Source of the DNA: Ecdyonurus torrentis
Lineage: Eukaryota > Arthropoda > Insecta > Ephemeroptera > Heptageniidae
Assembly (NCBI GenBank): GCA_949318235.1
Contig: OX439134.1
Span: 13,932,828-13,996,827 of the forward strand
DNA length: 64,000 nucleotides
Direction of reading: 5' to 3'
Shown here: positions 1 to 13,179 of the stretch, piece by piece
Numbering within the stretch: position 1 is the stretch's first letter
Layout of the letters: the number at the start of each line of letters is the position of its first letter
Translations under genes and position numbers: made by a program
Notes under the pieces: generated by a model
The model's database searches: none
Told to the model about the DNA's origin: nothing
What the model saw: only the letters and a program-made list of their open reading frames with translations

Positions 1-1005
1 TTTTTTTTTTTGGTAAATAATAATAATACCTATACCAAGGATGAAAAAAACACAAAATTTTCAAATGTGGTTAAAACACACTTTTTTAAATCAATATTTT
101 GTATTTTTAATTTATTAAAATATATGAATGAACAAAATATACATTTATGATATATGGGGGAAAAAATGTTTAAACTGACCGATAAGGGCAGATCTTGGTT
201 GGAGTTTGTGTAACAATAAAGAAAAGTAAAAAGAGAGATTATGTTGTTGTTTTTATCAAAACATAATACAGTCAGATTTTTTATTAGTCGAAAAATAACT
301 GAATAGTTTTCATATTTATTATCTTGATTTTCTTTTCTTTCAGTTAAATTTTTACTGTCTCAAAAGAAGCATAAATTTTCTTTTTTAATTTCAGAACTAT
401 TTCATTATTTATTAAAATGTATTATCATAGTAATACTACACGTTATAACACCATCGCTTGTGATTAAAATAGACCAATATCCTCTTTTTTTTCTGTAACT
501 GACAACTTGCATTAAACAATTTTTCATTGCTGCACATTTATACTTTATAGTGATGAAATCATTTCTTGCATAAGAACATTATTGTGTAAACTCGCGGTTG
601 GTGAGTAAAGAAAACTAACTTACAAACCATCAACTGTAAGATTTTGCTTTTATCCAATTCTATTTTTTAAACTATTGCTCACGCATTATACAAATCGGAA
701 GAAAAATGATATAGTCAGCAGCTCAATAAGTTGGCTTTCTTTTCTCATCTATAACAGTATACAGTATATTGTACAATAGTGAAGAGTAGAATTAAACAAA
801 ACCACCCACATGTCTACAGTTGAGTGTGTGGTTGTCATATATGATTAGACACATGGAGGTGAGAGGAGAAGGGGAATTTACCAAACGTAATGTAACATGT
901 ATACCAGATGAGACCAAAGAGAAAGAGATGAAAATTTGAAGAGAGACAGTATACGTAATATTATAGAGATGAGAATTTAATATGACGTGTGAACAGAGGG
1001 GACAG

Positions 1006-1008
<3 letters not shown>

Positions 1009-1071
<63 letters not shown>
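1009..1071. repeat. GA array
   Basis: About 63 bp of perfect GA. Other GA tracts purine-rich on the plus strand are at 2719-2773, 5535-5594, 12255-12298, 14355-14417, 21169-21236, 36030-36101, 44309-44384 and, imperfect, 47823-47921. Confidence 0.97.
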
Positions 1072-1073
<2 letters not shown>

Positions 1074-1478
1074 TGGACAATACAGAGAGATTTACGTGTC
1101 AACAACATCAAAACTCTATACTCTGACTGTCCACTACTTTGTTATGTCCACACTTCATTATCTAACACTATAAAATCCCCATGAGATAAAATGAAATGCG
1201 AGATGAGATGAGAGAAAATTTCATATAAAATATAATATTATACGTATATTTATAGCAATGTCCACTCATAGGAAAATGTCTTTTTTTTTTTTTTAGCATT
1301 CCATAATTTCATATTTAATGAACATTCATAATCATAGAACATTTTAAACTAATGCCTTTTAACCTGCGCGTTCAAATGAAGTTAAAATATAGGACTATAT
1401 TTACATAAAAAGAAAGCAAATATATTAGGACTAATATATATTTTTAATTGTTATAAAAGACATTTTAATTGAAAATTC

Positions 1479-2107
1479 AAGCTTGTTCTGTAAAGTAAAG
1501 TGAATCTCATTTACAGTGACTGGCTGATCAACAAAATAAGACACATTCATTGGTTGATCTTGTTTTTTGAGCCGATAAAAGTGAGTTGCATGTTTTGTAT
1601 GGAACTTTTTTCTTTTTTTAGTTTCTTTCATTTTTATCAAGTTTAAAGTTCTAAAAGAAGATCGACCATAATAGCTCGTTCTGCAAAGTCAGACTTCCGG
1701 CGCAACTTTTGTGTCGATATGTTCCTTTGTTATAACAGCTGATTATGACTTCGTTACCTGTTTACTACGTTTATACATATGGTCGATCATTGTTATTTCT
1801 TCGTTTAGAACTTTGAACTTGATAAGAATGAAAGAAACTTCACACAAAAAAGTTCCATGCTCTTCATGTGACTCAATTTTTGTCAATTTTGCTAGCTCAA
1901 AAAACAAGATCAACCAATGAATGTGTCGTATTTTTTGGGTCAGCCAATCACTGTTGTTGAGATTCACTTTACTTTACAGAACAAGCTAATATGTATAAAC
2001 GTATAGTAAACAGGTAACGGGTAACGACGTCATAAACAGCTGTTTTTAACAAAGGAACATTTTCGAAGCTGGCTCAATATTTGTGTGTAGTTTATAGAAC
2101 GAGCTTT
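1479..2107. repeat. Interleaved double inverted repeat (A-B-A'-B')
   Basis: Segment A (1479-1675) is inverted at 1777-1988 (for example TTCTGTAAAGTAAAGTGAATC against its reverse). Segment B (1673-1776, with AGCTCGTTCTG and GTTCCTTTGTTATAACAGCTG) is inverted at 1994-2107. The arrangement interleaves two inverted pairs instead of nesting them, and suggests a rearranged foldback element. The roughly 70-codon open frames here have no gene character. Confidence 0.7.
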
Positions 2108-2109
2108 AG

Positions 2110-2716
2110 TTGAACACCATAAAAAAACTTAAAAAATAATTTTAAATAAAACTTTGGAATGCAACAAGATTTCCAGAGCCCCTGGCAACATAGGCAACCC
2201 GGAGGACCAACTTTCACTGGCACTGCAACGTCTTGCGCTTGGCCGTTTTTTCTTTGATTATTTTGTTTAATAGAATTATATGTTTTTTATTGATTGAAAT
2301 TTGATTATACATATTTTTAATATTAAAGGTTCTTCTATGAAATTGTTATTTAAAATTTGGCATGCATATCAGATTTTTTTTAAAACTGGAGAAAGTAATT
2401 TTTTTAAATTTACGCTAGAAAGGACCATAATTAAATAAATAACATTTTACTTGCACGTATAGCAGTAAAATGTTTACAATTTTATACGTAATAATAGTAA
2501 TGAAACCAAAGAAATTATATACTACTGTATAATAATACTGTATTGGTATTTTTCGTTTTATATTATTGAGTGTTATTTTGTCATTACTCATTAGATTTGA
2601 ATAATAATACTAAAAACGTGATCAATAGTATATTTATAATAAAATATTTATTTTTATTAATATTATACTCTCTTTTGATTCAATATTGGTTTATAAAAAA
2701 TATAAAATATTCTTTT

Positions 2717-2776
<60 letters not shown>

Positions 2777-5310
2777 CTGTTGAATTTTATGTTTTTTCTA
2801 ACACATTATATTATGGAAGAAAAAAAAACGTCAGGAAAAATTTTCAAATATCCATTTAGATGGATTTAGATTTCCTCTGGGAATTGTGAAATATGTTTTT
2901 GAAACAGATAAATGATATAGAAAAATAGCTTTATAGTAGAAAAATATTCTTTCTTTTTTCTTTCTTTCTTTTTATATTTGGGTAGATTATTAAAATTTAT
3001 CTTAGTTTTGAAAGAAATTTTTTATACAAACATAAATGATTTTTTTCTTTCCTTTTCTTATACTTTTTGATATTGTTATTTATTTTAATAATAGAATGCA
3101 ATATATTTGACAAGAGGAAGAAAAACTTTGGTCTTCATATATTTATTTAAAAATTATGATCCAATTTTTAAACTTTGTAAAGACTATTTTTGATGTTTAA
3201 AAACCATAATTCAATGGAATCATTTCAGATAAATTGAAAACAAATGTTTCATTTAGAAAAAAAAGTTAAATATTGTTAATATTAAAGGTATTATTTAAGG
3301 GTTGTATATAGATGGCTTGTATCTCAAAATTTAAAAAGAAAACTTCAAAATGTTATGATGCCATTCAAAAGTTAACAGTAACAGCTACCTATGAAACAAT
3401 GACTATCAGATAAGAGAGAAAATAATTATTAAAATTAACATGGGCTCTTATAGGACTATATGACACTTCAAAAAAACGTAATTTAAAATCTAGCATGCTG
3501 ACCTCCCAATTTATTTACATTTTTGAAGATCCATATCAATATCAATGTATCACTGCAAAATTTCAGATTTTTCTTACTTTACAATTTTTAGACAAATCTC
3601 GCAGTACCTGATTTCCCGCCTTAAGTCAAGGTATAATGAAACACTGTTGTAATTTTTCTATATAAAAAAAATGATTAATATTATAATTAATTATAAACAT
3701 TTAACTAAGAATAGCAAATGAAGTTCGATTGCTTTGAAAACATTTCATCTTGTAGATTAAAAAAAATAAAATAAAAAAAAAGTATTTAAATCCATATAAA
3801 ACACGCACATAATACATAAACATAATATATATAATTGTTTATTCAAGACCTTGCAAAAAGTGGTTTTATTGAGAAAATAAACAAATTCAGAACACAGTAT
3901 ACTATATAGATGGTGTGATCCTTTTTTTAATTCAATAACATGCTTTTTTATATGAAGGAATGAAGTAACATAGATTAAATTACAATTGTCTTGATTTAAC
4001 ATGGTTTCTTATGGGGGAATGAAGCAGCTATATAACTCAAACTACAATTTACTTTTTTCACTACTGAAATATCCAGTGTATATCAAAGCTTCTCAAAGCA
4101 TTTGATTGATATACTAAATTTCAAGTCAATTGGATGAAGAAAAAAATGACCAAATTGACTGAAGTTTAACAAGTATTAAAATATATTTTATTTAATGCAT
4201 ATTTGACGTCATTTTAATGTCAATATGGTCAATATTTTACAGAACTTATTAAGACAATTAATTGTTGCATTTGTTTTTATTTCAAGAGTTACTATAGCAA
4301 GCATTTTAATAATAAAAAATTGTAATTTAATTGATTAAGCATTTAATTAGAAAATTTCAAGTCATGATGACTCGGTTAAAAAAAAGTGATAAGCACCATA
4401 TTATTATACAACACCCGACTTTGGTGTTACAAATACTTCATAGTTTTTATATTTATATCATATACAATGCTCATAACAGCATGAGATTTTCAACGAATTG
4501 AATTGTGGGTTAATTTATCATAAATATGGTCACCGTAATCACAATTTTTATTTATAGCAAAGTAATGTATGAAATTTGACATCATAAGTTTTCGGCTCCT
4601 TTATACGTTATATAAGAACAAGTCACGATAAAATGGCACTTTTTATTTTATATTGAACCTTTTGGAACTTTACTTTTTATTCATTTTTTTATTACAATAC
4701 TAGTTACATACAGCGAGAAAACTAAAATTAAAATTACAATTTTTTAAACTCGAGGAAAGAAAGAAAAAAGAAATGAAAAAAAAAAAATTTAATTGATTAT
4801 TATTATTTTTATTTTATTTTATTTTTTTTACATTGTAGGGCTATATTTTGAAGCAACTTTTTTAGAATTTATTTTACAGTTGCTCAGAAATATAGGGTTA
4901 GAAGATGCAAAATAATACTAAATAATGATTAATGATTTTTTTTTAATTACACCATAAATATAGAATCAACTTTTTTCTTTTCTTTTCTTTTTTAATAAAA
5001 AATGCTGTGACTTAAAATTTATAATAAAAGTCATTACAAAAATGGTATATTACGAGAGTATTTTAACAAAAATTGAAAATAAAAGTTATTAAACCATTTT
5101 AAAGTGACTACATCGATATCTATTGTTATCTTTGTGGTGTTACAATTACATTTCACACACTGATTGGCCGTGCTCTGGCCACAGGCTTGCAATGCTCCAA
5201 TGAGCGAGACGGATTGACATTATATATAAATAATATTATATATATATAAGAAAGAAAACGTCCCGGAAAACTTCAAACTAAAACTACCAACGTTATAATA
5301 TATATATAGC
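2110..5310. other. Intergenic, no gene seen
   Basis: A+T-rich sequence with one GA tract and the dispersed repeat at 3290-3640. A small G+C-richer patch at 2160-2250 (CCCCTGGCAACATAGGCAAC) and one at 5160-5212 with two CCAAT-type motifs in opposite orientation (GATTGGCC, CTCCAATGAG) are the only compositional features. Confidence 0.6.
3290..3640 (+). repeat. Dispersed repeat, inverted partner at 44840-45175
   Basis: ATGGCTTGTATCTCAAAAT, GATGCCATT, AGAGAGAAAATAATTATT and TTAACATGGGCTCTTATAGG recur in inverse order and strand at 45175-45005, and the part to 3640 matches 44960-44840. Its identity is unknown; probably an old mobile element. Confidence 0.65.
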
Positions 5311-5317
5311 AATGGCA

Positions 5318-5323
5318 AAATTA

Positions 5324-5409
<86 letters not shown>
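5318..5409. repeat. AT dinucleotide array
   Basis: About 90 bp of alternating AT, directly followed by a small G+C-rich segment with GGCGCCAAA. Other AT arrays are at 37090-37158 and 44198-44226. Confidence 0.95.
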
Positions 5410-5410
<1 letters not shown>

Positions 5411-5531
5411 TGGCGCCAAACCTCCTGTGGTGGTTAAGATTTTTTTTAAACCCCTGTTGAGGCGCAGTACCGAAGTATATATAGGGTCGATTTAATTAAC
5501 TTCTAATATGTTACCAATACTCTATAATGGT

Positions 5532-5598
<67 letters not shown>

Positions 5599-5767
5599 TA
5601 TTTGTTGACTAAAAAGTGTTAACTTGGATTCTACATTATAATAAAGATAATATAATCATAAAAGATGCTCCCATGTACAAAAATAAGTGCGTAATAATTA
5701 TACCAGCACAATTTCAGTAACATTTATTTATGTCAATGTAATTTATATGCTGTATACATAACAAATA

Positions 5768-5865
5768 ATTATGCACTTATCGATAAGACAATGTCTTGAC
5801 TGGGACTGGGATTGGTGTAGCACGATAACACATGGCAAATAAAAAAAAATAAAAAATAAAAAACT
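5768..5865 (+). mobile_element. 3' fragment of SINE family 1
   Basis: CGATAAGACAATGTCTTGAC, a GGGACTGGGATTGG motif, CACGATAACACATGGC and an A-rich tail match the last part of the 17.5-kb SINE. The head and centre are missing. Confidence 0.8.
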
Positions 5866-6291
5866 TCAAAGCATAACAAATGTTATCAATCACAATCATT
5901 TCTTTTAATCTAAAATAGCAACATTAATGCTTTATGAATAATTGCAGCTTGCTATATAAATTACTTAATTTCTAATTTAGTCTGTGCTTTTCGTTACTAT
6001 ATGTGCGTATCATGCCATGATAGTGCAGTAACATAAATAAGTTTTCTATAAAGTAAATGGTTAAAGATATATAATTGAAAATAATTCATTATTATAGATG
6101 TTTTAATTTACTTTCATCTATTGAATCTTGAATCAGCAATTGTCAACAACAACAAAATATTTGCATGTTTATTTTCAAGTTTACGTCAGCTATATGCATA
6201 AAAGTGCATAAAACATTTCTCTTAAATTAAAGTCAAATCGTCCTTTTGTCAAAGGATGCCATATAGTTTACAATACTCTCATCAGATCAGC

Positions 6292-6542
<251 letters not shown>

Positions 6543-8415
6543 TCCATCATTTAGTCAAACATCGAGAAAAAATGAGTGAAAAATGAATAGTAGGTTCACA
6601 AATCTAAATTTCTTTAACAAATGGATCGTGAATATATAATTTGAAACTTAATTAATGTCTGAAACAAAAATGTTCATCTATATTATGATAAAAGCAAGTC
6701 GTATATGCAAAAATTCTTTACGTGTACTTGCAAAAATGAAGACGTCGTTTGATGACATTTGTATGCATGTAGATTTTAAGTTACTTTTGTATTGTATGTA
6801 TTCATTCACGCTTTGATACAAAATTTCATACCACTAATTCAAGTATAATAATAAAAATAACATGTTTTTTTAGCTGAATTATTTCAATTGTAGAAAAAAA
6901 AGAAGAAGAAGAAGAAGAAATACGGGAAAATCCATTTTATTTTTTTACGATAAAACTATTTTTGTTGTTGTTATGAAAGTTTTGTGGTTTTTTTACTTTG
7001 AATTTTGCCGACTTTTATATCTTTTAGTCACGATTAGAAGCAGTGAGGCAGGAAATCTCATCTCTCTTTCTTTCTTTTTCTCAAACTTCTTCTCTCGATA
7101 TTTTTCAATTATATTTCCAGATGAAATAATTTAAAGTCAAAAGGTCATTGAATGAGTTTTAATTTGTTTGAAATTGAATTTAAAAGAGAGAAAAAGAGGT
7201 ACGTATAGAAGTCATATTGTATTACGATTCTTCTTATGTTATCTTTTTTTTTATATGTGAAATTAAACTTTGAAAATAATACCCCTGCGAATAAAAACGA
7301 CTTTGCATAATGGTAATGTATTATGTAAAAGTAAAGTTTTTATTAAGATCTATATGGCAGGCGCTTACTAAATGGAAGAAGGTTCTGGTCTATGGCCAAA
7401 TTTGAAGAAATCAATATTTATGTCTAATATTAAAACTTTCTATTGATAATTTACTATAGTTCAAAGACAATTTTCGTTGTTGTTTTTTGTTAATATTTCT
7501 TTATGGTACAAGCACGTTGAATTGAAAATTAATAAACGCAAATATTCTAATTTTTATAAGATATAAGATTTTACTATATACGTTCCATGTCTTTACAGAG
7601 TAAATCAAGTCAATTTAAAACACAACATATATATATAACAAAATAATTAAATATAATAGTAAGTATGACCTATTTAAGGTCAATTATAAATGACATTATT
7701 AACTGTTAAATAATTATGCTAGTAATAATATTATAATAATGTGTTCTACGCCTTTAACGTAATTGAATTACTTAATACAAGTTATAAAAAAAAAACTGAC
7801 AGATTTGGATTTTTCTAAATCATTGAATACTGAATACTCGCTCGCATCACTAGTTAAAATAATTGATGTTGAATTGAGCGTGGTTATAGAGTGATTATTG
7901 GAAATCAGCGAAACATCTTAATTTTGCGACTTCACGCTATATATACTTGCAATCTTTTGTGTGATGAGAAAATTATTTTTAGACATTGGATATGAAAAGA
8001 AGCAGAACACTTAAATTGCTTTTAATGTTTGTAATATTTTTAAATCTTCTGCATGTAGCGTGAAAAAATAATTTATAAAAATCATTTTCGTTTATCAACC
8101 ATTGTTACAAATTCTATGTAATTTACGAAAGACAAGGTATAGTTTAGTACACTGAAAAAATGAATTACGTAATGTATATGCTACATTCTATATTCATCTA
8201 TTGTATATAGCACAAATGTTATGCTATTTTGGAATAATTAAAGTATATAGACTATGCTAAACATCTCAACTATTTTTCTATGTATTGTGAATTATGAAGA
8301 ATATAAACTGATATACAATATAATATACATAAAACATAAATTTTATTGTTATGTATTCATAAATATTCCAGCATTTAGCTAGCATAGTGAGGAAGGTGAA
8401 TTTTTTTTAACCCTC

Positions 8416-8813
8416 ACTTTTTATGACATTTTTGAAAAGAGCGTTAAACAATTTTGAGGCGCTATTTTCTCTTAGAACGATTGCAGCATGGGAAGTATTT
8501 TTAATTAATTTTTGAAAATCAACCTAAAAAGCCTGTGACGTCATTATTCGGGCATTTATTTTGTAAAGTATTGACCGTAAAAGGTTCAGTAGTCAGTTTT
8601 TTGAAATCCTGAGGACGAGCTGATTTCATTAAACTGGTTACTGAACCTCGTATTTTAAACTTAGTATTTGCCGAGAAAAAGTGGACTGATGACGCCACAG
8701 GCTTTCTAGGCCGATTTTCAAAAATTATTTAAAAATACTTCGCATACTCCAATCGTCCTAAGAATTAACAGCGCTTCAAAAGTTGTTAAAGCTCTTTCCA
8801 AAAATATCAAAAA

Positions 8814-8815
<2 letters not shown>
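8416..8815. repeat. Foldback element with about 150-200-bp degenerate arms
   Basis: The left half (TTTTTGAAAAGAGCGTTAAAC, GCGCTATTTTCTC, GAACGATTG, AAAAAGCCTGTGACGTCA) pairs in inverse with the right half (GATGACGCCACAGGCTTTC, CAATCGTCCTAAG, GTTAAAGCTCTTTCC). GGTTCAGTAGTCAG also pairs with CTGGTTACTGAACC around the centre. A run of about 30 A's follows at 8817-8847. Confidence 0.7.
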
Positions 8816-8851
<36 letters not shown>

Positions 8852-9231
8852 TTCATCATTTCAAGGAGTATTGCGCTTTTTATTTAAATTTAAACTATCC
8901 AATACACCTCTCGGATTTTTTTTTTGTACTAGTCATTTGTTTCTTGTTTCTGGCCGATTGTAGTTGCTATGTAAACAAAAATAACGCTATATTTAAAAGT
9001 AAACAAACTCTGGTTTTTAATTTCTTTATTTGATGACGTCAGAGACTAACTTTTAAAAAAGTATATAAGTTATGTGAATGCCAATAATAGAAATAAAAAT
9101 CTGCAGCAAAAATCTTACAGTATTAAATTTTTATACATGCTTAAATTATTAATATAACAACGCAAATTATTTATAGTTAACCTATCTATTGGTTTAATTG
9201 ATACAGTATTGCAATTTGCATGCATAAATAT

Positions 9232-10013
9232 TAGAGCTGTAAATTTAAACCGAGCTGAACTCGAACTCGGTCCAACATTTTCGAGTATTCGGTTTAAACA
9301 AACCAAACAAACCGGGTTTCGAGCTTTTTCGAGTTTTCAGCTCGAAAACGAGCCAGCTCGAGTTGAGACCGTAAACGAGTCGTCAAAATACACGAGCTAT
9401 TAAGTTAAAATCGGTCCAAAACCTTTTTTTTTATATATATATATAATCGGGATGCTAAAAGGGGTTTGACAGGATGTCATTGTCCACAAATCTCAAATAA
9501 CAGTTAATAATAAAGCTAATTGTGCTGCAGGCAAAATTGTTTAATTTTAATAATAATAATAAAAACTAAAATTAAAAATAAATAAAAAATAAAAAATATT
9601 AAGATGGACATTGGTCCATATAACTTTATGTTGGCATATTGCAAAATGCATAAAAAATACCATTATATCAATGAATGCACATTGTCGTACCAAAATTTAA
9701 ATATTTTAACATTATTACTAGAGCATTTTAAAATAAAATTAGGCATTTATGTAAATTAATTTACGAAATTAGCATTGAAATAAGAGGTAATTGTTTAAAA
9801 AAATATATCGAGCTTTATTTGTATTTGGGTTCGAAAAACTCGTGTTTGAGCTTTAGCCCGAACCTCGATTTTTTGAATTTTAGCTTGATTTTCGAGCTTT
9901 GGCTCGTTTTCGAGTTTTTTAACTTGATTTCGAGCTGAAACCGAGTTTCGAGTCAAACCGGTCTAAAAGTTTTCAATTCGGTTTAAAGGATTTTCGAGTT
10001 TTTTACAGCTCTA
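9232..10013. mobile_element. hAT-like non-autonomous TIR element, 782 bp
   Basis: Terminal repeats are TAGAGCTGTAAA and TTTACAGCTCTA. A perfect 8-bp target duplication, ATAAATAT, lies at 9224-9231 and 10014-10021. Both ends are rich in TCGAG/CTCGA motifs, giving long imperfect inverted arms. The middle is A+T-rich without a transposase. Eight-base duplications and TAGAG ends are typical of hAT elements. Confidence 0.92.
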
Positions 10014-11285
10014 ATAAATATATTTAATTTAAGTTCGTGTCCTACTCTTGAAAACCATTTAATGATTTAAAGTAAGTAAATAAAAATAAAATCTTTTCTA
10101 ATGAGAAAAAAAAAAACAAAAAACATTGGCCTAAGAAATAAAAAAAATAATAACAGAGAGCCTCATAATTTATTAAATGATTTTATATAGTGCTAAAATC
10201 ATAAAATGTGTTATACTTTTCTTTAACAATACAATTTTTACGAAGTATTATGATTAATATTTGAAAATATGCTAAAAAAAAACAATACTGATAAAAAATA
10301 TATAATACGTTTTTTTATTGTTTTTAAAAACAATAACAAAAAAGGACACTCATATTTATCTTTTAAAAAATATTCAACATAACGTTAAAAAAATCACATA
10401 AAAGAATCTGACAGCATAAAACCAATTTTATATTAAAAAAAAACACACGATTTTTTTTATTATTCTTTTTATATACTATATTGACTTTATTGACCTAAAA
10501 AACAATTTTTTATAACCACAACGTCTATACTGCATTGATTAGACATGCACTGCTGCCTTATAGTATAATATATTATAAATTATACACAATTCACTTCTTT
10601 AAGGTTCAAAATTCTATCTATAATCATATTAAATTAGATGATTCTAAAATTATTTAAACTATATATTCTTGACCACGTGCTGAGATTTTCTCATCTCCGG
10701 AATTAACAAAAGAGTATCGTAAAACCTAACAAAAGACGGTCGAAAAGAAAAATATATAGGGAAATCACCCACGCTGTGATAAAAAAAAATTAATTAATAT
10801 CATATCGTGCCAAGATTACATTTTTCATTATTTTTATATCAAAATTGAAAAATATATATGTAACAGTTTCATTCTATTGTTATTTACTGGACCTAATTAA
10901 TTATATAAATTTTACAATAAAATTTTAGATATGAATTTTGATAAAAAAAATTCAAGCTTTTATCTATATATAACATTTATACAAAAGGTATGTGTTATCT
11001 TACGGTTTTAATTTTTAAGCTTAAGAAATGACTTAAGATTTAACCCTTGAGATATAATAATGCATGTTCTAATTATTGCTAACCAATTTGATTAATTTCT
11101 TTTTATATAATCCTGGTTCATTAACCCTGTTTTCAGTAACTTATTTGCATATAGATATTGTTTAACCATAGGATATTGTTATTCAGGTTATATTGCACAA
11201 TGTTACTGTAAAAATAAAGTTAAAAGAGGAAGTTCAGTATTTATAACGCATGGCTTCTTCGATGTTAGATAACGAGAAAAACTAT

Positions 11286-11727
11286 GTTCATAGCCTGCCT
11301 AGATGTTTCCACGGTTTCTCAAGGCTGTCATGGCGAATGCCGGGCTGTCTACTTAGGTCGTGGCCGGCCCGTGTGTGCTTTACCATTAATTGGAAAGTCC
11401 TTACCTGTAGATAAGACAATGTCCACAGTAGATGGTACAGTAGTCCATCTCCTATAGCGGGAATGTCAGATCGAATGCGCGCCATAATTCCGACTGGGTG
11501 AAGGTGACAGAACTACATGTAACATTACTTCAAATTACGGCTTCTAGTTCTGTCACCTTCACCCAGTCGGAATTATGGCGCGCATTCGATCTGACATTCC
11601 CGCTATAGGAGATGGACTACTGTATAATATACTGTGGACAATGTCTTGACTGGGATGGTTGTAGCACGATAACACAATATGGCAAGCAAAAAAATAATAA
11701 TAATAAAATAAATAAATAAAAAAAATC
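11286..11727 (+). mobile_element. 5'-truncated SINE family 1, interrupted by a foldback element
   Basis: This copy begins in the central domain (CCACGGTTTCTC at about 11309) and ends in CACGATAACACAATATGGC and an A/TAA-rich tail. Its conserved GATAAGACAATGTCTTGAC segment is split by a 213-bp insertion (11424-11636), after which it resumes at 11637. Confidence 0.85.
11424..11636. mobile_element. Foldback MITE with 92-bp arms and 9-bp target duplication
   Basis: Left arm 11424-11515 and right arm 11545-11636 are near-perfect inverted copies (ends CACAGTA and TACTGTG) around a 29-bp loop. The element is flanked by GACAATGTC at 11415-11423 and 11637-11645, which is exactly the host SINE sequence duplicated. 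A 9-bp duplication with long TIRs suggests a Mutator-like (MULE) non-autonomous element. The high arm identity suggests a fairly recent insertion. Confidence 0.9.
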
Positions 11728-12251
11728 TTATGAAATCTGCATATCTTATCTTATAATATTCTACATAATGACTCACAATTTAGCAATAACTTTTTAATTA
11801 CTGTATCAAAAACAGAATCTATCATGAGAATCAAAATTTTTACAATTTATGCATGTTTCTAAAAATAACTTTAAATTGTTATCATTGATTTTTAAACACT
11901 GTATAGTAAAAAAAAGCAAATTAAAATATTCATAATGAAATTGTATATAACACATTTTACTGTAATTTCTATATTATACAATATATGTGGCAAATTTTCA
12001 TTTTAATAGTCGTAATTATATTTTCACCAAAATTCAAAAAAACACAATATCTTATATATACGAAAATAAAAATGTATACATAGATAGAGTATTATATTAA
12101 CAACTTTAAATTCCATTAATATGAACACACAACATATACATTTCAAATCACAAAGGGAAAAATAAAGAACAAAACAAAAGAGACAAAATTAAAGTAAGTA
12201 TATATACATAATTTATTTTATCATATTTATGAATCAAGCTTTTACGAGGGA

Positions 12252-12301
<50 letters not shown>

Positions 12302-12406
12302 AATTTTTGTTATGAGATGTCTTATGTTTGTTATAAATAATGATTAAAAAATGCCACACAGCACCACACACACACACCTTACTGTAAAGTAGTCTATTTC
12401 TTACCC

Positions 12407-12442
<36 letters not shown>

Positions 12443-12961
12443 GTCAGTATGGTTTGAATGTCGGAGTGAACATAATTAGCTGTAGGACATCTCGGCGGCA
12501 TGTCAGTCAAACTTTACGACACATCATTAATTATTCTACACTCTCGCCTTCTCTCTCTCTCTCTCTTTCATTCTCTCGCGATATACTTTATATTATATAC
12601 TATATATTATATACCTTCAACGTTTGTTGGTATATACCCTAAAAAGTTTTTAGTCTAATACAAGTCTTGTTATTTGTTATAGAAGTGCATTTTGTAATTC
12701 TAAATAACAACATAGTTTATGTTTAGTCTGTAAGAAATATGCTTTTTATTATTACAATAACACACATTCTTAAGTATACAAAAAAAAGTTATTACTCTAA
12801 ATTTTGTTCTCAGCAGAAGAAAATATTAAAATTAATAATTCTATTTGTAAATTCTTATTGTTTGTAAATGTAGTTCTAACAATTGGTATGCTAAATGAAG
12901 CATTAGTTTTTATATGAACTAATTTTACTTGAGTAAATAAATATATAAGGACTATTATATA

Positions 12962-13165
12962 CACGGAAAGTAAAAATTACGTAATTTATGTCATTATAAA
13001 AAATGTTAAATTAGAAAAGTATAAATAATTAAGCTATACAACATAATATTTATGCTAAATTTATCATAGTTATTATGTTGAAGGACAGCATAAATTATGT
13101 TGTATTGCACAAATTAAGCTAAAAATGAGCTGGCATAATTATTACGTATTTATTTTTGTTTGTGT
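12962..13165 (-). mobile_element. MITE family B (TTACGTAA family), copy
   Basis: About 200 bp with ends CACGGAAA and TTTTGTTTGTG and the family core ATTACGTAATTTATG near one end. The interior holds repeated GCATAATTATT-like inverted motifs. Confidence 0.7.
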
Positions 13166-13179
13166 AGAACAAAAATTTG

